Origin: Symsagittifera roscoffensis
Lineage: Eukaryota > Xenacoelomorpha > Acoela > Convolutidae
Length of the DNA stretch: 52,741 nucleotides
Direction of reading: 5' to 3'
Assembly (NCBI RefSeq): GCF_963678635.1
Contig: NW_026971246.1
Location: 679-53,419 of the forward strand
Shown here piece after piece: positions 40,501-50,000 of the stretch; position 1 is the first letter of the stretch; each line of letters opens with the position of its first letter. The position numbers and the translations under genes are program-made. The notes beneath the pieces are model-generated. The model worked only from the letters and a program-made list of their open reading frames with translations. It had not been told where the DNA came from and ran no database searches.

Positions 40501-41408
40501 ATGATGGTGGACATTATCCGCAGGATGATTACTCGACGCCAGAATTGGAGACGGACCTCGAGCAGAGTGAAATAGAAAGGAGGGAGAACTCGAACTTGAG
40601 GATTCTAGAGTGGATGCGTGATGTCAAGGACGAGAGCCGCGAAGGACAAAGCATTCAGCAAATCGATGTATCAGCAGCAAGTTACATGAAGACAGAGGAC
40701 CCTCTTTTCGGATGGACAGCAACAGATAGGCCACTGGACATCCCTAAGGACAATTCAGACCCGACATCGACGGGGACGTCGATAAATATTTTTGTCCGGG
40801 GAGTGGGGGTAGGACTTACCCACACCGAAAATTTGATGATAAAGAAGCTCAAGGAAGTGAGGGAAACAAGCGGATTGGAACTGGAGGAAGAAGAACCAGA
40901 GCCTACCATAGGAAGGAATTTCAAAACGAAATTCGAAATACCCAATGAATACTCAGAGAACATCATGATAACGGATAGCGACTTCATCCTGTCAAACAGG
41001 ACCAGCGCGATCTGCATCACGGCGGACATGAGTTTCAAATCAAGATTGGAGGCTGACTTCAAAAGAGAGTACCAGAACGTAGAGTTTCTGTTCAGACAGA
41101 GGCCAGGACTGGGAGGCATAGCAGCGCTTCCACCGTCAGTGGCACAAGTCCCGGGCAAATACCTCTGCTTCCTAGTAACGAGAGTCAACGACAGAAACAC
41201 AATTGATCCCGAACACGTGATATTGGCACTGACAAGACTACGTGACTTCATGATTGAAAGAGGAATAGTGGAGGTCTCGATGCCGGTGTACGACCCAAAC
41301 AGGGGCAAACTGAGCTCGAGGGAATTGTATGCTATCCTACATGTGGTCTTTGCAGAAACCGAGATAATGGTGCATCTTCACAAGAAGTACTACTTGAGCA
41401 TCGCCTGA
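37545..41408 (+). CDS. Element 2 pol, C-terminal part (RNase H, integrase, macro domain)
   Basis: The open frame as listed begins at a TTG; homologous sequence starts about 37508, so this is the continuation of gag-pol after a frameshift, not a separate gene. It contains the rest of RNase H, a variable acidic stretch, integrase (HHCC near residue 519, D near 585, SDNG near 644 and the E of VERQ near 680), a GPF-type module around 40000 and the C-terminal macro-like domain at about 1140-1287 (KYLCFLVTR, VSMPVYDPNRG). Conservation with Element 1 is high in RT and integrase and also over the terminal domain, which indicates selection on it. The stop TGA is at 41406-41408. Confidence 0.92.
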   Translation: MRPIAYGSKVLSDTEMKYGAPKAEMFAVVTFVEKYRAYLGSEPFKLRVDNRALSWLKTYSMDQSYIGRWIVRLDGYNMIIEHRTRDKHQNADSLSKKTEFYERQEQREADRPEIKDGFSFMDKETYDSLPLTRWLDKSGKPIEDHPELPKESLEKTILKKSRGIPVGIMLKSKIVRETLKAKGHDLTQVEEGTVQIDEDLMRLLEKLSDDKPVIQGKSQEAPELTILRREKTVNNTDVSKGITTDSKEVVRSLVEKIPEKILEQTKVRDKKVTFREEIEHLGLDQESGEWSRFMEEDETGEGKLSGERKEWDEDSDENSEDQDSLCMILAEEKMRQHDRELQTDPSSGTYNLEMQEVRGGEELEKIAVSRKPLRELSCNSNVRTNLVPEDDMKIMKRIICVKLSDDIHNPGEMNGQIMALKEHVKARYRLSDLIRAQKNDKMTSNLSKWIHSGVKEKGELEEDSYKILSQFYKEKRDLLYHTAEGVVACKRRDEEKILHKHNLIILPQLYQTEVLFRSHDQMGHQGIDKVQQRILHRFDWPGMRKACERWVNACLACLQVKDPRKMKFPLKSVESSEFNEVVQIDHQKICMTESGYNQILVIIDHFTKLAEAVPCQTASAEETCDHLITHWISRYGCPMTFQSDNGKAFVGDLTKELMKRSHIAQAHSTTYHPQTNGLVERQNRTLVNMLRVYCSRYMTDWDKYLPQVVGAYNSTQHSTTGISPFMMLTGRERAMPLTFFYPEYEGKRTSPQAYVKEAIKRQQELNELCRRNTAQAQTRQRKKYDEKILRAKPYEVGQYVWVFQNVIPPKGTKKLLKKWRGPFMITEVHQQGRFYRLSTGRAAHYENLKPHVPSPEDWCLPKDMEGLDYLVVEPACEVNEKGTREKNDGNENLSLDDNEKIEVESDAGSFVEEDWNDPEQNEVPKWMEPDRPTPPETRTGNRKRTGMRYNRYGDDFLIDKIQPDKLGDELLSAGELEAEEEWQVIDDGGHYPQDDYSTPELETDLEQSEIERRENSNLRILEWMRDVKDESREGQSIQQIDVSAASYMKTEDPLFGWTATDRPLDIPKDNSDPTSTGTSINIFVRGVGVGLTHTENLMIKKLKEVRETSGLELEEEEPEPTIGRNFKTKFEIPNEYSENIMITDSDFILSNRTSAICITADMSFKSRLEADFKREYQNVEFLFRQRPGLGGIAALPPSVAQVPGKYLCFLVTRVNDRNTIDPEHVILALTRLRDFMIERGIVEVSMPVYDPNRGKLSSRELYAILHVVFAETEIMVHLHKKYYLSIA

Positions 41409-41681
41409 GTCGGGTACATGGAGGTATCGAGTCGGGTGTGAGGGAGGAGTCTTGAGTTAGGTACTGGGGTGCGGCGCAGGTAAGGGGATCTTAAGATGTG
41501 ATTGGCATGACAATTATCATTTTAAATGAATGATGGTGCTAAAACATAAAATGTGTCTGCATGTTTTTTAGAAAATTTAAATTGAATCATTTTAGTAGGG
41601 CGAAAAGGGGAGGGTTTTTAATCATAAAAGTAATGGGGCTTTCTGGTTAGGAACACAGCTTGTCGGTCTAAATATCGGGTG

Positions 41682-41691
41682 TTATTTTCAG
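41682..41691 (+). promoter_or_regulatory. Possible splice or trans-splice acceptor before ORF2
   Basis: TTATTTTCAG, about 195 nt upstream of the ORF2 ATG, matches the nematode acceptor consensus TTTTCAG. If used, it would place ORF2 first on a spliced message. Short pyrimidine-rich AG sites arise by chance, so support is weak. Confidence 0.25.
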
Positions 41692-41760
41692 ATTGATTTG
41701 TTGATCTCAAATTGACTACTCATCTGTATTTAATCAAAAGAAGAGAACGACATCTCAAGA

Positions 41761-41850
41761 AAACTCAAGTTGCTCAGGTAAAACTCAAGTTGCTCAGGTA
41801 AAACTCAAGTTGCTCAGGTAAAACTCAAGTTGCTCAGGTAAAACTCAAGT
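41761..41850 (+). repeat. 20-bp tandem repeat, 4.5 copies, upstream of ORF2
   Basis: Four identical head-to-tail copies of a 20-bp unit containing CTCAAGTTGCTCAGG, plus a half copy, ending 34 bp before the ORF2 ATG. Each unit carries the CTCAAG hexamer that is frequent throughout this element. The place suggests a promoter or translation element for ORF2. The Element 1 spacer lacks this array. Confidence 0.9.
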
Positions 41851-41884
41851 ACTAATACTCAAAGAGTCAATCGAAGTCACAGAA

Positions 41885-44800
41885 ATGGCCGATCGATACT
41901 GGAAGTCCATGCCATCGGCTCTGAAAAAGCCCACACTTGACGAACTGTACAGACGGCTGAGAGATCTGGATTACACTCAAGTGAACGAGAGAATGGCAGT
42001 GATGCTGAACGCCATCCTACAATTGGAGGATGAGGGCGAGTGTCGAGAGTCTGCGACGGAGGCGGTCTTGATGGTAGGCTACACCACTGAAGGGGTGTCC
42101 GATCAAGCACAGACCAGATGGCTGTCCTGGAACGTGGATGGAGCGATAAGGGGGTTCGATTTGGCGAGGAACCCTGGTCTAAACAACAACACAGAGTATG
42201 GCGCGGGGGAATTCCCGCTGCCGGCCAGACCATCAGTCAGGCCCGCGAGCCAGAGTACGAGTAAGGTACCGTCGATGTCACGGGCACAGCAGACGGGGGA
42301 GGCTTATCCGGACGTCAGTGCCATGAAGAAAGAACTCGAGAGAACCCAGCGGGAGAAGAATAAGGCGAACCTCGACCGGGATCAAGCGGTGCTCGAGAGG
42401 GATCAAGCGCGGAGAGAATTGGACATAATGAAGGCGGAACGGCTGCAGGCAGAAAGGGTGCGGGAGAATGCCGCGAATTGTGAGCAGCTGAAGCAGGCTC
42501 TCGAGAGAGACCAAGCAAAACTTGAGAGGATCCAGCAACAACAGCGCGAGCTCGATATGCAAAAAGGGGCTAGGCCCAAAGAGCGGGTAGTGACTGTCTC
42601 AAGGCCAGAGTCACGCATGGAGGTGGACGAAGCTCCTAGGTCAAAGGGACGATTCAACCTCGATCGTGCGGCGCAAGAACATATGAATGAGGGGCTGGAG
42701 GTATGGATACCACCCGAATCAACGTCCTCCCTGCGTGGAATGGAGACTCAAGTAATACGACCATTGATGGACGTCGCGCTGCCTGGATACACACCGAGTT
42801 CGACCCCAGGTAGTAGTGGCGGCTCGTCACGGCTGAAAGAGTTGCAGGAGAGGTTACAGCTGAGGAATCGCGAGAGTCCGGTAAGAGTGGATTTACCCTC
42901 GACTTGGGGGGAACAGCCTGTCAGGAGTGTGATGATCTCGAGCTACAAGAAGAATACGGATGGGAGATATCGCAAGCACAATCGTATAGACTGGAATCCG
43001 GCGCAGAGAGAGAGAAGAGATTGCTTCCACGATGCGACTTGGGTGGAGTACTTCACGTATCCTCGAGTGCCTGAAGGCTCGGTTCACTTGATCATTGGAG
43101 ACAGCTTGCTGCGGGTGCTGACCCGGATCCAATCCCATTGGCAAACGGGAATCTTGAGCTTCGCCGGAGCCGCAACGCCGCAGATGTTAGCGACTCTTGA
43201 GATGCTAGGGATGGTGAGCGTGTACACAGTCACCCTGATGGTCGGGACGAATGATGTGTCAAGGGGGGAAGCGAGGAAGGTGACAAGGCTGCATGAAAAG
43301 ATGAGCTGCATTCTCGAGGAGATACGGATCCAAATGGACCCGTCCATTCTCACGGTGTGTACTGTTCCCTACAACATGGGAGCGGATCAACATGCGGTAG
43401 AGATGAATACGAAGGTGCGCAGCCTGAACGAAACAATCAGGAAGATTCATCAGAGGAGTGTCCTTCCCCTTAGGCTACTGGACGTGGCTGAGCAAATGGA
43501 ATTAACCTCTTTCCCTGACAATGCATCTGCGGATGGCATTCACTTTGACAGGCCCAGAGGGGTGGAATGGTTGAACGACGTCTTTCAAAAGCATATATGC
43601 GCGCTAGAGACGGATTTGCTGGAAACAGCACAGGTCACGTTCGGGCCACCCCCAAACCCACCCTTCTTCAACCCGAGATCTTTGTCGAGTCGCTTGGGCG
43701 AGAGGGCCGATTCTAGAGATAGTGAGAGGAATAGCCGGGCCAAGTTGCCGAGCACCACGCCCATGGAAGCTGATGAAGTGACATCAGCAACTCCCCAGGG
43801 GTCGGTAATGTCCTCAGTGGTGGTTGCGGAGAAAAAGAGGTCAGAGAAGCCACTGGAGACCAGCAGACAGAAGTATGAGGAGAAGGTCAAGGAACTGGAT
43901 CTGGAAGACCTAGAGTGTAGACAGGAGCTAGCGAGGGCTTTGGGTCTTGAGCAGGTCTCACATGAAGACTTGGGGAGGCACAAGTGCGTGGACTGGTTGA
44001 AGGCTCATGAAACGCGTTTCTCGAGAGCGAAGTTGACAGAGATAGCAGACCTGAGTGGAATTCCCACTAGGTCGAAGATGGGACCAATTAATTACAGACC
44101 TCTCAAGTCCTTGGGGAGCCCGGGACTGGTGGTGGAGCCTCCCAAGCACCGGACCAGCATTGCCAGAATTAGAGTGGCCACTCCAGCACAGTTGAGAGTG
44201 GTCGACAAACTGATGAACCCAAGAGAGATGGAGTTACCAGACGCCGAATACGAAGGCGCAAAATTGGCCAATGACCCCCGATATGGGAAACCCTGTGGGC
44301 AGGCGCAACTGGCCAAAACCTTAGCGGTCTACGACAGAGCAGACCCAGCTGCAGCAAGGGTGGTGATCGTGGCAGGATCAGATTTCGAAGGTACGTCTCC
44401 CAAGTTGTTTTGGCCAGAAACCCTGATATACACCTTGCCGGGTGCGGAACTGAACCAGATGTTGACCCTGGTAGTGGCAATAAAGTCAGAAATGCCCTGC
44501 GAACCTGAGTTACTGCTGTTTGCGGGGATGAACGATCATCTGCACGCAACGGGATTTCTTGAGCAGCTCAAGGGTGGTGAACCTACGCCAAAGAGGATCT
44601 GGGAGGCCATCCAGACCTTATTCGCGGCGATTAATGAAGTACAGGAGAATGTTGCCTCAAGATTCGGCGCCAAGACAAAAGTGGCGTTCACAACATCCCC
44701 CGGGTACTCGAGCATGCCGCTGGCTCTGCAATTCGTGTACGCGATCTTGATCTTGATCGCAGAGGGGAATGGGTGGCGTGTCCTGATGGCAGCTCCCAAC

Positions 44801-47092
44801 CGAGAATTGGAACCGACGAACTTGAGGCTGTGCAAGTCAGAACTCGCGGCAGCGTGGGCGGACGTCTCCCATGCATTGAGAGGCTTTCACGAGTTGGCTG
44901 ATATCCTCATCGTATTGGACGAGGTCCTCCTACTGGAAATATCTAACTTTGCCAGGCAACTTAAGCTCAGCCCGATCCTTAGGGATGATCACCCAGTGAT
45001 AATTCACCTGACGGCTAGTCTGTGGTTTCGGGACATGGAGTTGACCATTACGAGCTCGACCAGCAGATCTAGAGGGCCAAACAACGAAAGGCAGAACGTG
45101 GCCACATCGGAAAAACAACTGGAGTCGATGGGGAATCGGTTGGCGCAAGAGGGAGGCAGATGGCCCTTCTTAAGCCCAAGGTTGGAAAATGCCACGAGGA
45201 AAACAAGAGAGGATGCGCCGCCTCTGGTGAAGCAGATCTGGGAGTTTCTCGAGGAGCAACTGGGAAAAGCTGAGGAAAAGGGGATGACGGTTGGCAGGTT
45301 CGTCACGGCAGCCAATGAGGTCACGATTGGAGGATTTTGGAGAGAGCACGCGTGGGGTGAGCTGAAGACGAGGAGGGATCATGAGATTCTCGAGTTCTTG
45401 AGTCCTTGTTGGGGAAGAGAGTTCCTGACTGAGGTGTACAGTGCGAAGGAGACGATCTTTGATGCGTTTATACAGGAGATGTTGAATATGCCGATCAGCC
45501 TGTTGCTGGCGCTGTACCTGGTCTACCCAAGATACTTGTTTAATATGGGCCCCGCATACATGTTCAGTCGTGGTGTGGACACCCTCAGAATAGATGGATA
45601 CTTGACGTTAGTACTCCTGACCCACGGTGAACTGGCGTCATTTCACCGATTGATGAGGTATGGGGAGCCCCTGGCGATGGGAAGAACACACTCGAGTATT
45701 GAGACCTACTCGTACAAGTGTGCAGCCGGGCTAAGGACGCTGCTCGTGCAGTATCTACTGATGCAGAACAGGCACCTGACTGGCGAAGAAAAGAGCCCGA
45801 AGACCAGAGAGGAGTGGAGGAAAGTGAATGGAGGCATGCCCCTATTAACGGATCTATGCCTAGCCATGAGATCGGATCCCATGGGAATTATCCGGGGGCT
45901 GGGGGAGGTCGTGACTTGTATATATGGACCGGCTGTCACGTTCGCATTTCCAGATCCCTTGGTGACAGCTTATCGATACTCCGTGACCCACGTGAGCCTC
46001 ATAAGCGTACTGGATGGAACGACACTGAACTGGTGCCAGCAAGAGGTGCTAAGGGCACAAATGAGCAACACGGTGCTCTTCGGAAAGGTAAAGGATCCAG
46101 AGTTGATCGTGTACAGTTTCCGAGGACAAATGCAATGCCGGATGGGAGGCAAGCGCGAGGGCCCCATCGAAACTTACCCCAAGTTTTGGAACTTGAATCC
46201 CTTGGCAGCCAATGGACAAGAAATCTTGAGAATCCCTGCATGGACAAAAAGTTTCGAGTTGGTGAAAAAGGAGCTGGAAGCGATATTGGAGAGAGAAGCC
46301 CTACCGACGAGCATTCCCGAGTTCCCCATAGTGAGGAGAATGACCCTAGGGATGAACAGTTCCCTGGTTGTCCCATCCTCCTACGCGAGAACCACGACTG
46401 AAGAACGGCAGAAGGAGTTTACTGACGGCTGGGATCCGCTCTTCATCGGCTATACTGCAGCAATTTATTTCCATACTAGCGATGTGAAGATAAACTCATG
46501 GACGACTCAAGCCAAGAAGACCAGAGGGTCGATGCCCCCTAAATTCGACGTGCAAGATACCTTGAGAGTACTTAAGCGGGCAGGCCTAGAGAACCAGCGG
46601 CCGGTATGGGACGACGGCAGGATGATAGTGGAAGAAGGGCATGTAGCACTGAAAGCAGACGCGATGCTATTTGCCACAAGGAAGTACCGGGCACCTTACG
46701 GACTTGAGCTGATGGAGCGTAATAGAGAAGGAAAGAAGTTAGATGCAGCAGGTCCATTGTACGTGGCACTGACAAAAAGTGAGGCGACGAGTTCAGCGAC
46801 ACCATCACCCCTTCCAGTAGACATCCCTGGGGATAAAAAGAGTGGCACCGTGGCAGATCGATTCAAGAGGATCTTTGAGAGAAGGGAAGCAGAGTCAGGA
46901 GACGAAAGCATGGATGAAACCCTCAGTGAGGCAGGAGAGGATATGGAAGTGGGAAACACACCGGAGCAAAAGCCAACGGAAGTGGAATTCACAGCGCAGG
47001 AATTGTTGAAAGACCTGAGTGAAGAAAACTGGGCAGATACTCCCACGCCACCTTTGACCTCGTCCCCCGCAAGTACCCGGAAATGTCGTTGA
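41885..47092 (+). CDS. Element 2 ORF2: coiled coil, SGNH hydrolase, SGNH-like domain, unknown C-terminal region
   Basis: 1,735 intact codons from ATG 41885. Residues 1-100 are helical; about 135-235 is a long charged coiled coil. The SGNH hydrolase lies at about 395-580: GDSL at 405-408 (Ser 407), FAGA in block II, GTND at 454-457 and DGIH at 550-553, so all catalytic blocks are present. A second domain at about 820-1030 repeats the pattern in altered form (AGSDF near 829, FAGMNDH near 879, VLDEVL) and lacks the D-x-x-H block, so it is probably inactive. From about 1150 on the sequence is unknown but conserved with Element 1 (GGMPLLTDL, YGPAVTFAFP). No signal peptide or transmembrane span is evident, which speaks against an envelope role. 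Related esterase domains occur in ORF1 of some CR1 LINEs. The last 10 nt overlap ORF3. Confidence 0.9.
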   Translation: MADRYWKSMPSALKKPTLDELYRRLRDLDYTQVNERMAVMLNAILQLEDEGECRESATEAVLMVGYTTEGVSDQAQTRWLSWNVDGAIRGFDLARNPGLNNNTEYGAGEFPLPARPSVRPASQSTSKVPSMSRAQQTGEAYPDVSAMKKELERTQREKNKANLDRDQAVLERDQARRELDIMKAERLQAERVRENAANCEQLKQALERDQAKLERIQQQQRELDMQKGARPKERVVTVSRPESRMEVDEAPRSKGRFNLDRAAQEHMNEGLEVWIPPESTSSLRGMETQVIRPLMDVALPGYTPSSTPGSSGGSSRLKELQERLQLRNRESPVRVDLPSTWGEQPVRSVMISSYKKNTDGRYRKHNRIDWNPAQRERRDCFHDATWVEYFTYPRVPEGSVHLIIGDSLLRVLTRIQSHWQTGILSFAGAATPQMLATLEMLGMVSVYTVTLMVGTNDVSRGEARKVTRLHEKMSCILEEIRIQMDPSILTVCTVPYNMGADQHAVEMNTKVRSLNETIRKIHQRSVLPLRLLDVAEQMELTSFPDNASADGIHFDRPRGVEWLNDVFQKHICALETDLLETAQVTFGPPPNPPFFNPRSLSSRLGERADSRDSERNSRAKLPSTTPMEADEVTSATPQGSVMSSVVVAEKKRSEKPLETSRQKYEEKVKELDLEDLECRQELARALGLEQVSHEDLGRHKCVDWLKAHETRFSRAKLTEIADLSGIPTRSKMGPINYRPLKSLGSPGLVVEPPKHRTSIARIRVATPAQLRVVDKLMNPREMELPDAEYEGAKLANDPRYGKPCGQAQLAKTLAVYDRADPAAARVVIVAGSDFEGTSPKLFWPETLIYTLPGAELNQMLTLVVAIKSEMPCEPELLLFAGMNDHLHATGFLEQLKGGEPTPKRIWEAIQTLFAAINEVQENVASRFGAKTKVAFTTSPGYSSMPLALQFVYAILILIAEGNGWRVLMAAPNRELEPTNLRLCKSELAAAWADVSHALRGFHELADILIVLDEVLLLEISNFARQLKLSPILRDDHPVIIHLTASLWFRDMELTITSSTSRSRGPNNERQNVATSEKQLESMGNRLAQEGGRWPFLSPRLENATRKTREDAPPLVKQIWEFLEEQLGKAEEKGMTVGRFVTAANEVTIGGFWREHAWGELKTRRDHEILEFLSPCWGREFLTEVYSAKETIFDAFIQEMLNMPISLLLALYLVYPRYLFNMGPAYMFSRGVDTLRIDGYLTLVLLTHGELASFHRLMRYGEPLAMGRTHSSIETYSYKCAAGLRTLLVQYLLMQNRHLTGEEKSPKTREEWRKVNGGMPLLTDLCLAMRSDPMGIIRGLGEVVTCIYGPAVTFAFPDPLVTAYRYSVTHVSLISVLDGTTLNWCQQEVLRAQMSNTVLFGKVKDPELIVYSFRGQMQCRMGGKREGPIETYPKFWNLNPLAANGQEILRIPAWTKSFELVKKELEAILEREALPTSIPEFPIVRRMTLGMNSSLVVPSSYARTTTEERQKEFTDGWDPLFIGYTAAIYFHTSDVKINSWTTQAKKTRGSMPPKFDVQDTLRVLKRAGLENQRPVWDDGRMIVEEGHVALKADAMLFATRKYRAPYGLELMERNREGKKLDAAGPLYVALTKSEATSSATPSPLPVDIPGDKKSGTVADRFKRIFERREAESGDESMDETLSEAGEDMEVGNTPEQKPTEVEFTAQELLKDLSEENWADTPTPPLTSSPASTRKCR

Positions 47093-50000
47093 CAAGCGAG
47101 AATCCCAACATGGGAATGATCTTCTTGAGTACGGAGAGGAGGGAGAAGAATACCTTCGAGGGAAACAGAGACGCCTTCCTGGGCACTCTGGATGGAGATG
47201 CTTGGCAAAAGTTCTTGAGCGAATTCAATCGAGAAGTGGATGAAGACACCACGTTGGATAATTTCAAAGAAGAACTGTGGGACACGGTGGTGAAGTTTGG
47301 TGAGCCTGTCCTGGTGGGGACGGGTTTAGAAGAGAAAGCTAGAGTGGAACTACTGAACAAAATGGTCGAGTTGAGAAAGTCAAGAAAGACCAGAGAAGAC
47401 AAATGTAAAGACAGCTCTACTCCGAAACAGAAAACTGACAATAAAATAATTAAGTGTACAAGGGGGGATAAGGTAGGAACTAGTAATATGATTAAAAGTA
47501 CTAATATCCTTAAGGCTCGAGCAGGGGGGAGGCAAGAGTTGGCTGGAGAAAAGGAAGTTGAATCAGTGATGATACCAATGACGCCCCCAAGCAAAGACGT
47601 GAAGTCTCGCAAGAGGAAGAGAGACGTGGAGGGAATGGGCAGTCCTTCAGCTGACGCGGTCTCGGAAAAAGACTTGAGAGAGACGGCTCCCATGGTTCTG
47701 GCGCGATGGAAAACGGCAGCCTACAAGAGTAGCTACGAACCGAGGAAACTGCTCGACATAGAAAAAGAAATGGAGAATCCCACTAGTTCCGTGACGGAGG
47801 AGGATTTCAAACCTCAAAGAATAAAAATGAAGCGAGGTTCGACGAGCGGGCAGACCTGGGAAGTAGATGTTGGCAAAGAGTGGGTCTCAAGTGAACATCA
47901 AGCTGTCGGGAAGCAAGTGACCAGTGATCCACTTGAGAAAAGTAAAACCAGAAACACCTCCCGACCATGGTGGATAGCTCTCGAGACATTGAAGGAGATG
48001 GAAGGTTGTTTGAAGAAGTTGAACAGTGGAGTGGCTCGCAAACGATACAGCTGGGCCACCCAGCAGAAGGCTGAGGTCAACAAGATAGAGTTGGCAAACC
48101 AGCTGAAGAGATCCTGGCAGAACTTATTGAAGGATCATTTTGAAGAGGCGATGAGGACATCCTCATCGGCACCACCACTGATGGCGAATCCCTTTATCAG
48201 GACTGCAGGACAACTGATGTTCGCGTGGAGCCTGTTGGGGATAGAGCTGGAAACGCTGACTTCATACGACAAGTTGAAGCTGGGAGGAAAAAATCTAGAG
48301 ATATACCGAATGTTGATGCAGCACGTTGCCAAGGACAACTCAGGCTTGAGTCTGGCAAGGAGGAAGGATGCAACCTGTTTCTTGAGGTGGACGATGTCGA
48401 TGATGACTGACAGTACCATCCTAGCATGTCATCAGAAAGCAGTCGCAAGCAAGACGTTGGAAAGGAGAGTCTCCACAGTCATCTTGAATGTGTATCAGAG
48501 CACTGGGATAGAGAGGGAGGATGGTTCTAGGCAATCTCTGGAGAACCATAGGAAGTTGGATGAGATACGGAGGTTCTACAACAAGAAGTTCGAAGAGGAG
48601 CACGACGTTCACCGCAACCTGGCTTCGTCAGGGGAGTACTTGAAACTCAACAGAAAGGGAGAGTACCAATATGTTTCTGGAGTAATGGGAATGGCGTACA
48701 ACCCCTTCTTGGACCTGGAAGCTGGAGGAGCCAACAGAAATTATGAAGTGGCGGAGCTGTTGAAGTTCTGGACAGAGAAGATAGTGGAGATAGACGTTGT
48801 GGAGAGAGAGAGACCTAGCCTGGGTCTGGTTCTTGAGGGGATGCCGGGAGTGATAAGTGTGCCACGCTCAAGTAAAAGAGTGGAGCTAAGAATGGGTGAT
48901 GGGAGTGGCGTGTTGATCACGAACCTGGGAGTGGTATGGAAATTACTCAGACCTTCCTGGTGTCCACATCCCCATGCAAGTATGATTGAGGAGGTCACTG
49001 AGCGAGTGAGATTGGCACCGACAGAGGATGAGGACTTGGCGATCTTGAGCATAGTACACAAACTGATCTTGCCTCAGGTGAAAGAATCAAGTGAGGTGAC
49101 AAGTGGAACAGAGCCGGCGAGGAGGATGGAGCCGGGCAGTTGTCTTGATTCGACATGCAGTAACGGCGAACATATTTGTGATGGACGATTATGCGTCAGG
49201 ATACAATCTTTCCAGAAAGAGGACCTCACTACCTGGTTTGAAGATATCACTGAAAGGGAGAAGAGTGAGGTACAGATAGTGGCTGAATGTTACGCGAGGA
49301 CCACCGTGAACCTAGCGACAGCCTTGGGATTCTTCTCAAGAATGTGCAGTCTCCAGTCACTGGAGAGGCTAGAGTCAGAACATCACCTGGTGACCGCGTT
49401 AAGCGTGGAATCATGGCCCGGAGTGCTACAAGTGAACCAGAAGCACATCAAGAGTTGGAAGATCGGACTCGAGGCAGAGATGGGATTTCCCATGAGCGAA
49501 GCCTATGGATTGCCTCTAAATGCAAAATCCTTAGTGGGATCAGTGTTGGCTAACCTATGTGGGAGCCACTATCCACTACACATGGCGATGGTGGAGGTGT
49601 CCAGCCAGAGGGTGATGATAGACAAAGCCTTCTCAGTGCCCAAGTGCGTGAGACTAGCTCGGATGTCACACCACTCACACAAGCTATTGAGGAAGATCCG
49701 AGGAGCAGTACCAAAGGAGCAAAGAGATGACTTGAGTGAAATCTGGGGTGAAGAACTTCTAGGCTTGGAGAGCGAAAATGCAAGTGATCATGGGAAGCAG
49801 AACGTGGTGGGGAAACCCGCAGTAGGTGCTTCAAGCTCGGAAGAAGTCGACGTGGTGCATGAGAAAATGATGGAACTTGAGCCTCTCCTAGAAGCTTCGG
49901 GAGAACGCAACCTTAGAAGCATCGACCTCACGCATGGGGATTGTCCATGCCACTGTCTGGCGCAGACAGTGTGGTACCCGGATCGCGCCAATCTCTGTCT

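Larger units (their letters stand above)
41409..41884 (+). other. Spacer between Element 2 gag-pol and ORF2
   Basis: 476 bp with no gene. It holds a TTATTTTCAG tract ending at 41691, which fits a nematode-style 3' splice site, and a 20-bp tandem repeat just before ORF2. The spacer probably serves expression of ORF2, by splicing, trans-splicing or an internal promoter; the sequence does not decide. Confidence 0.6.
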
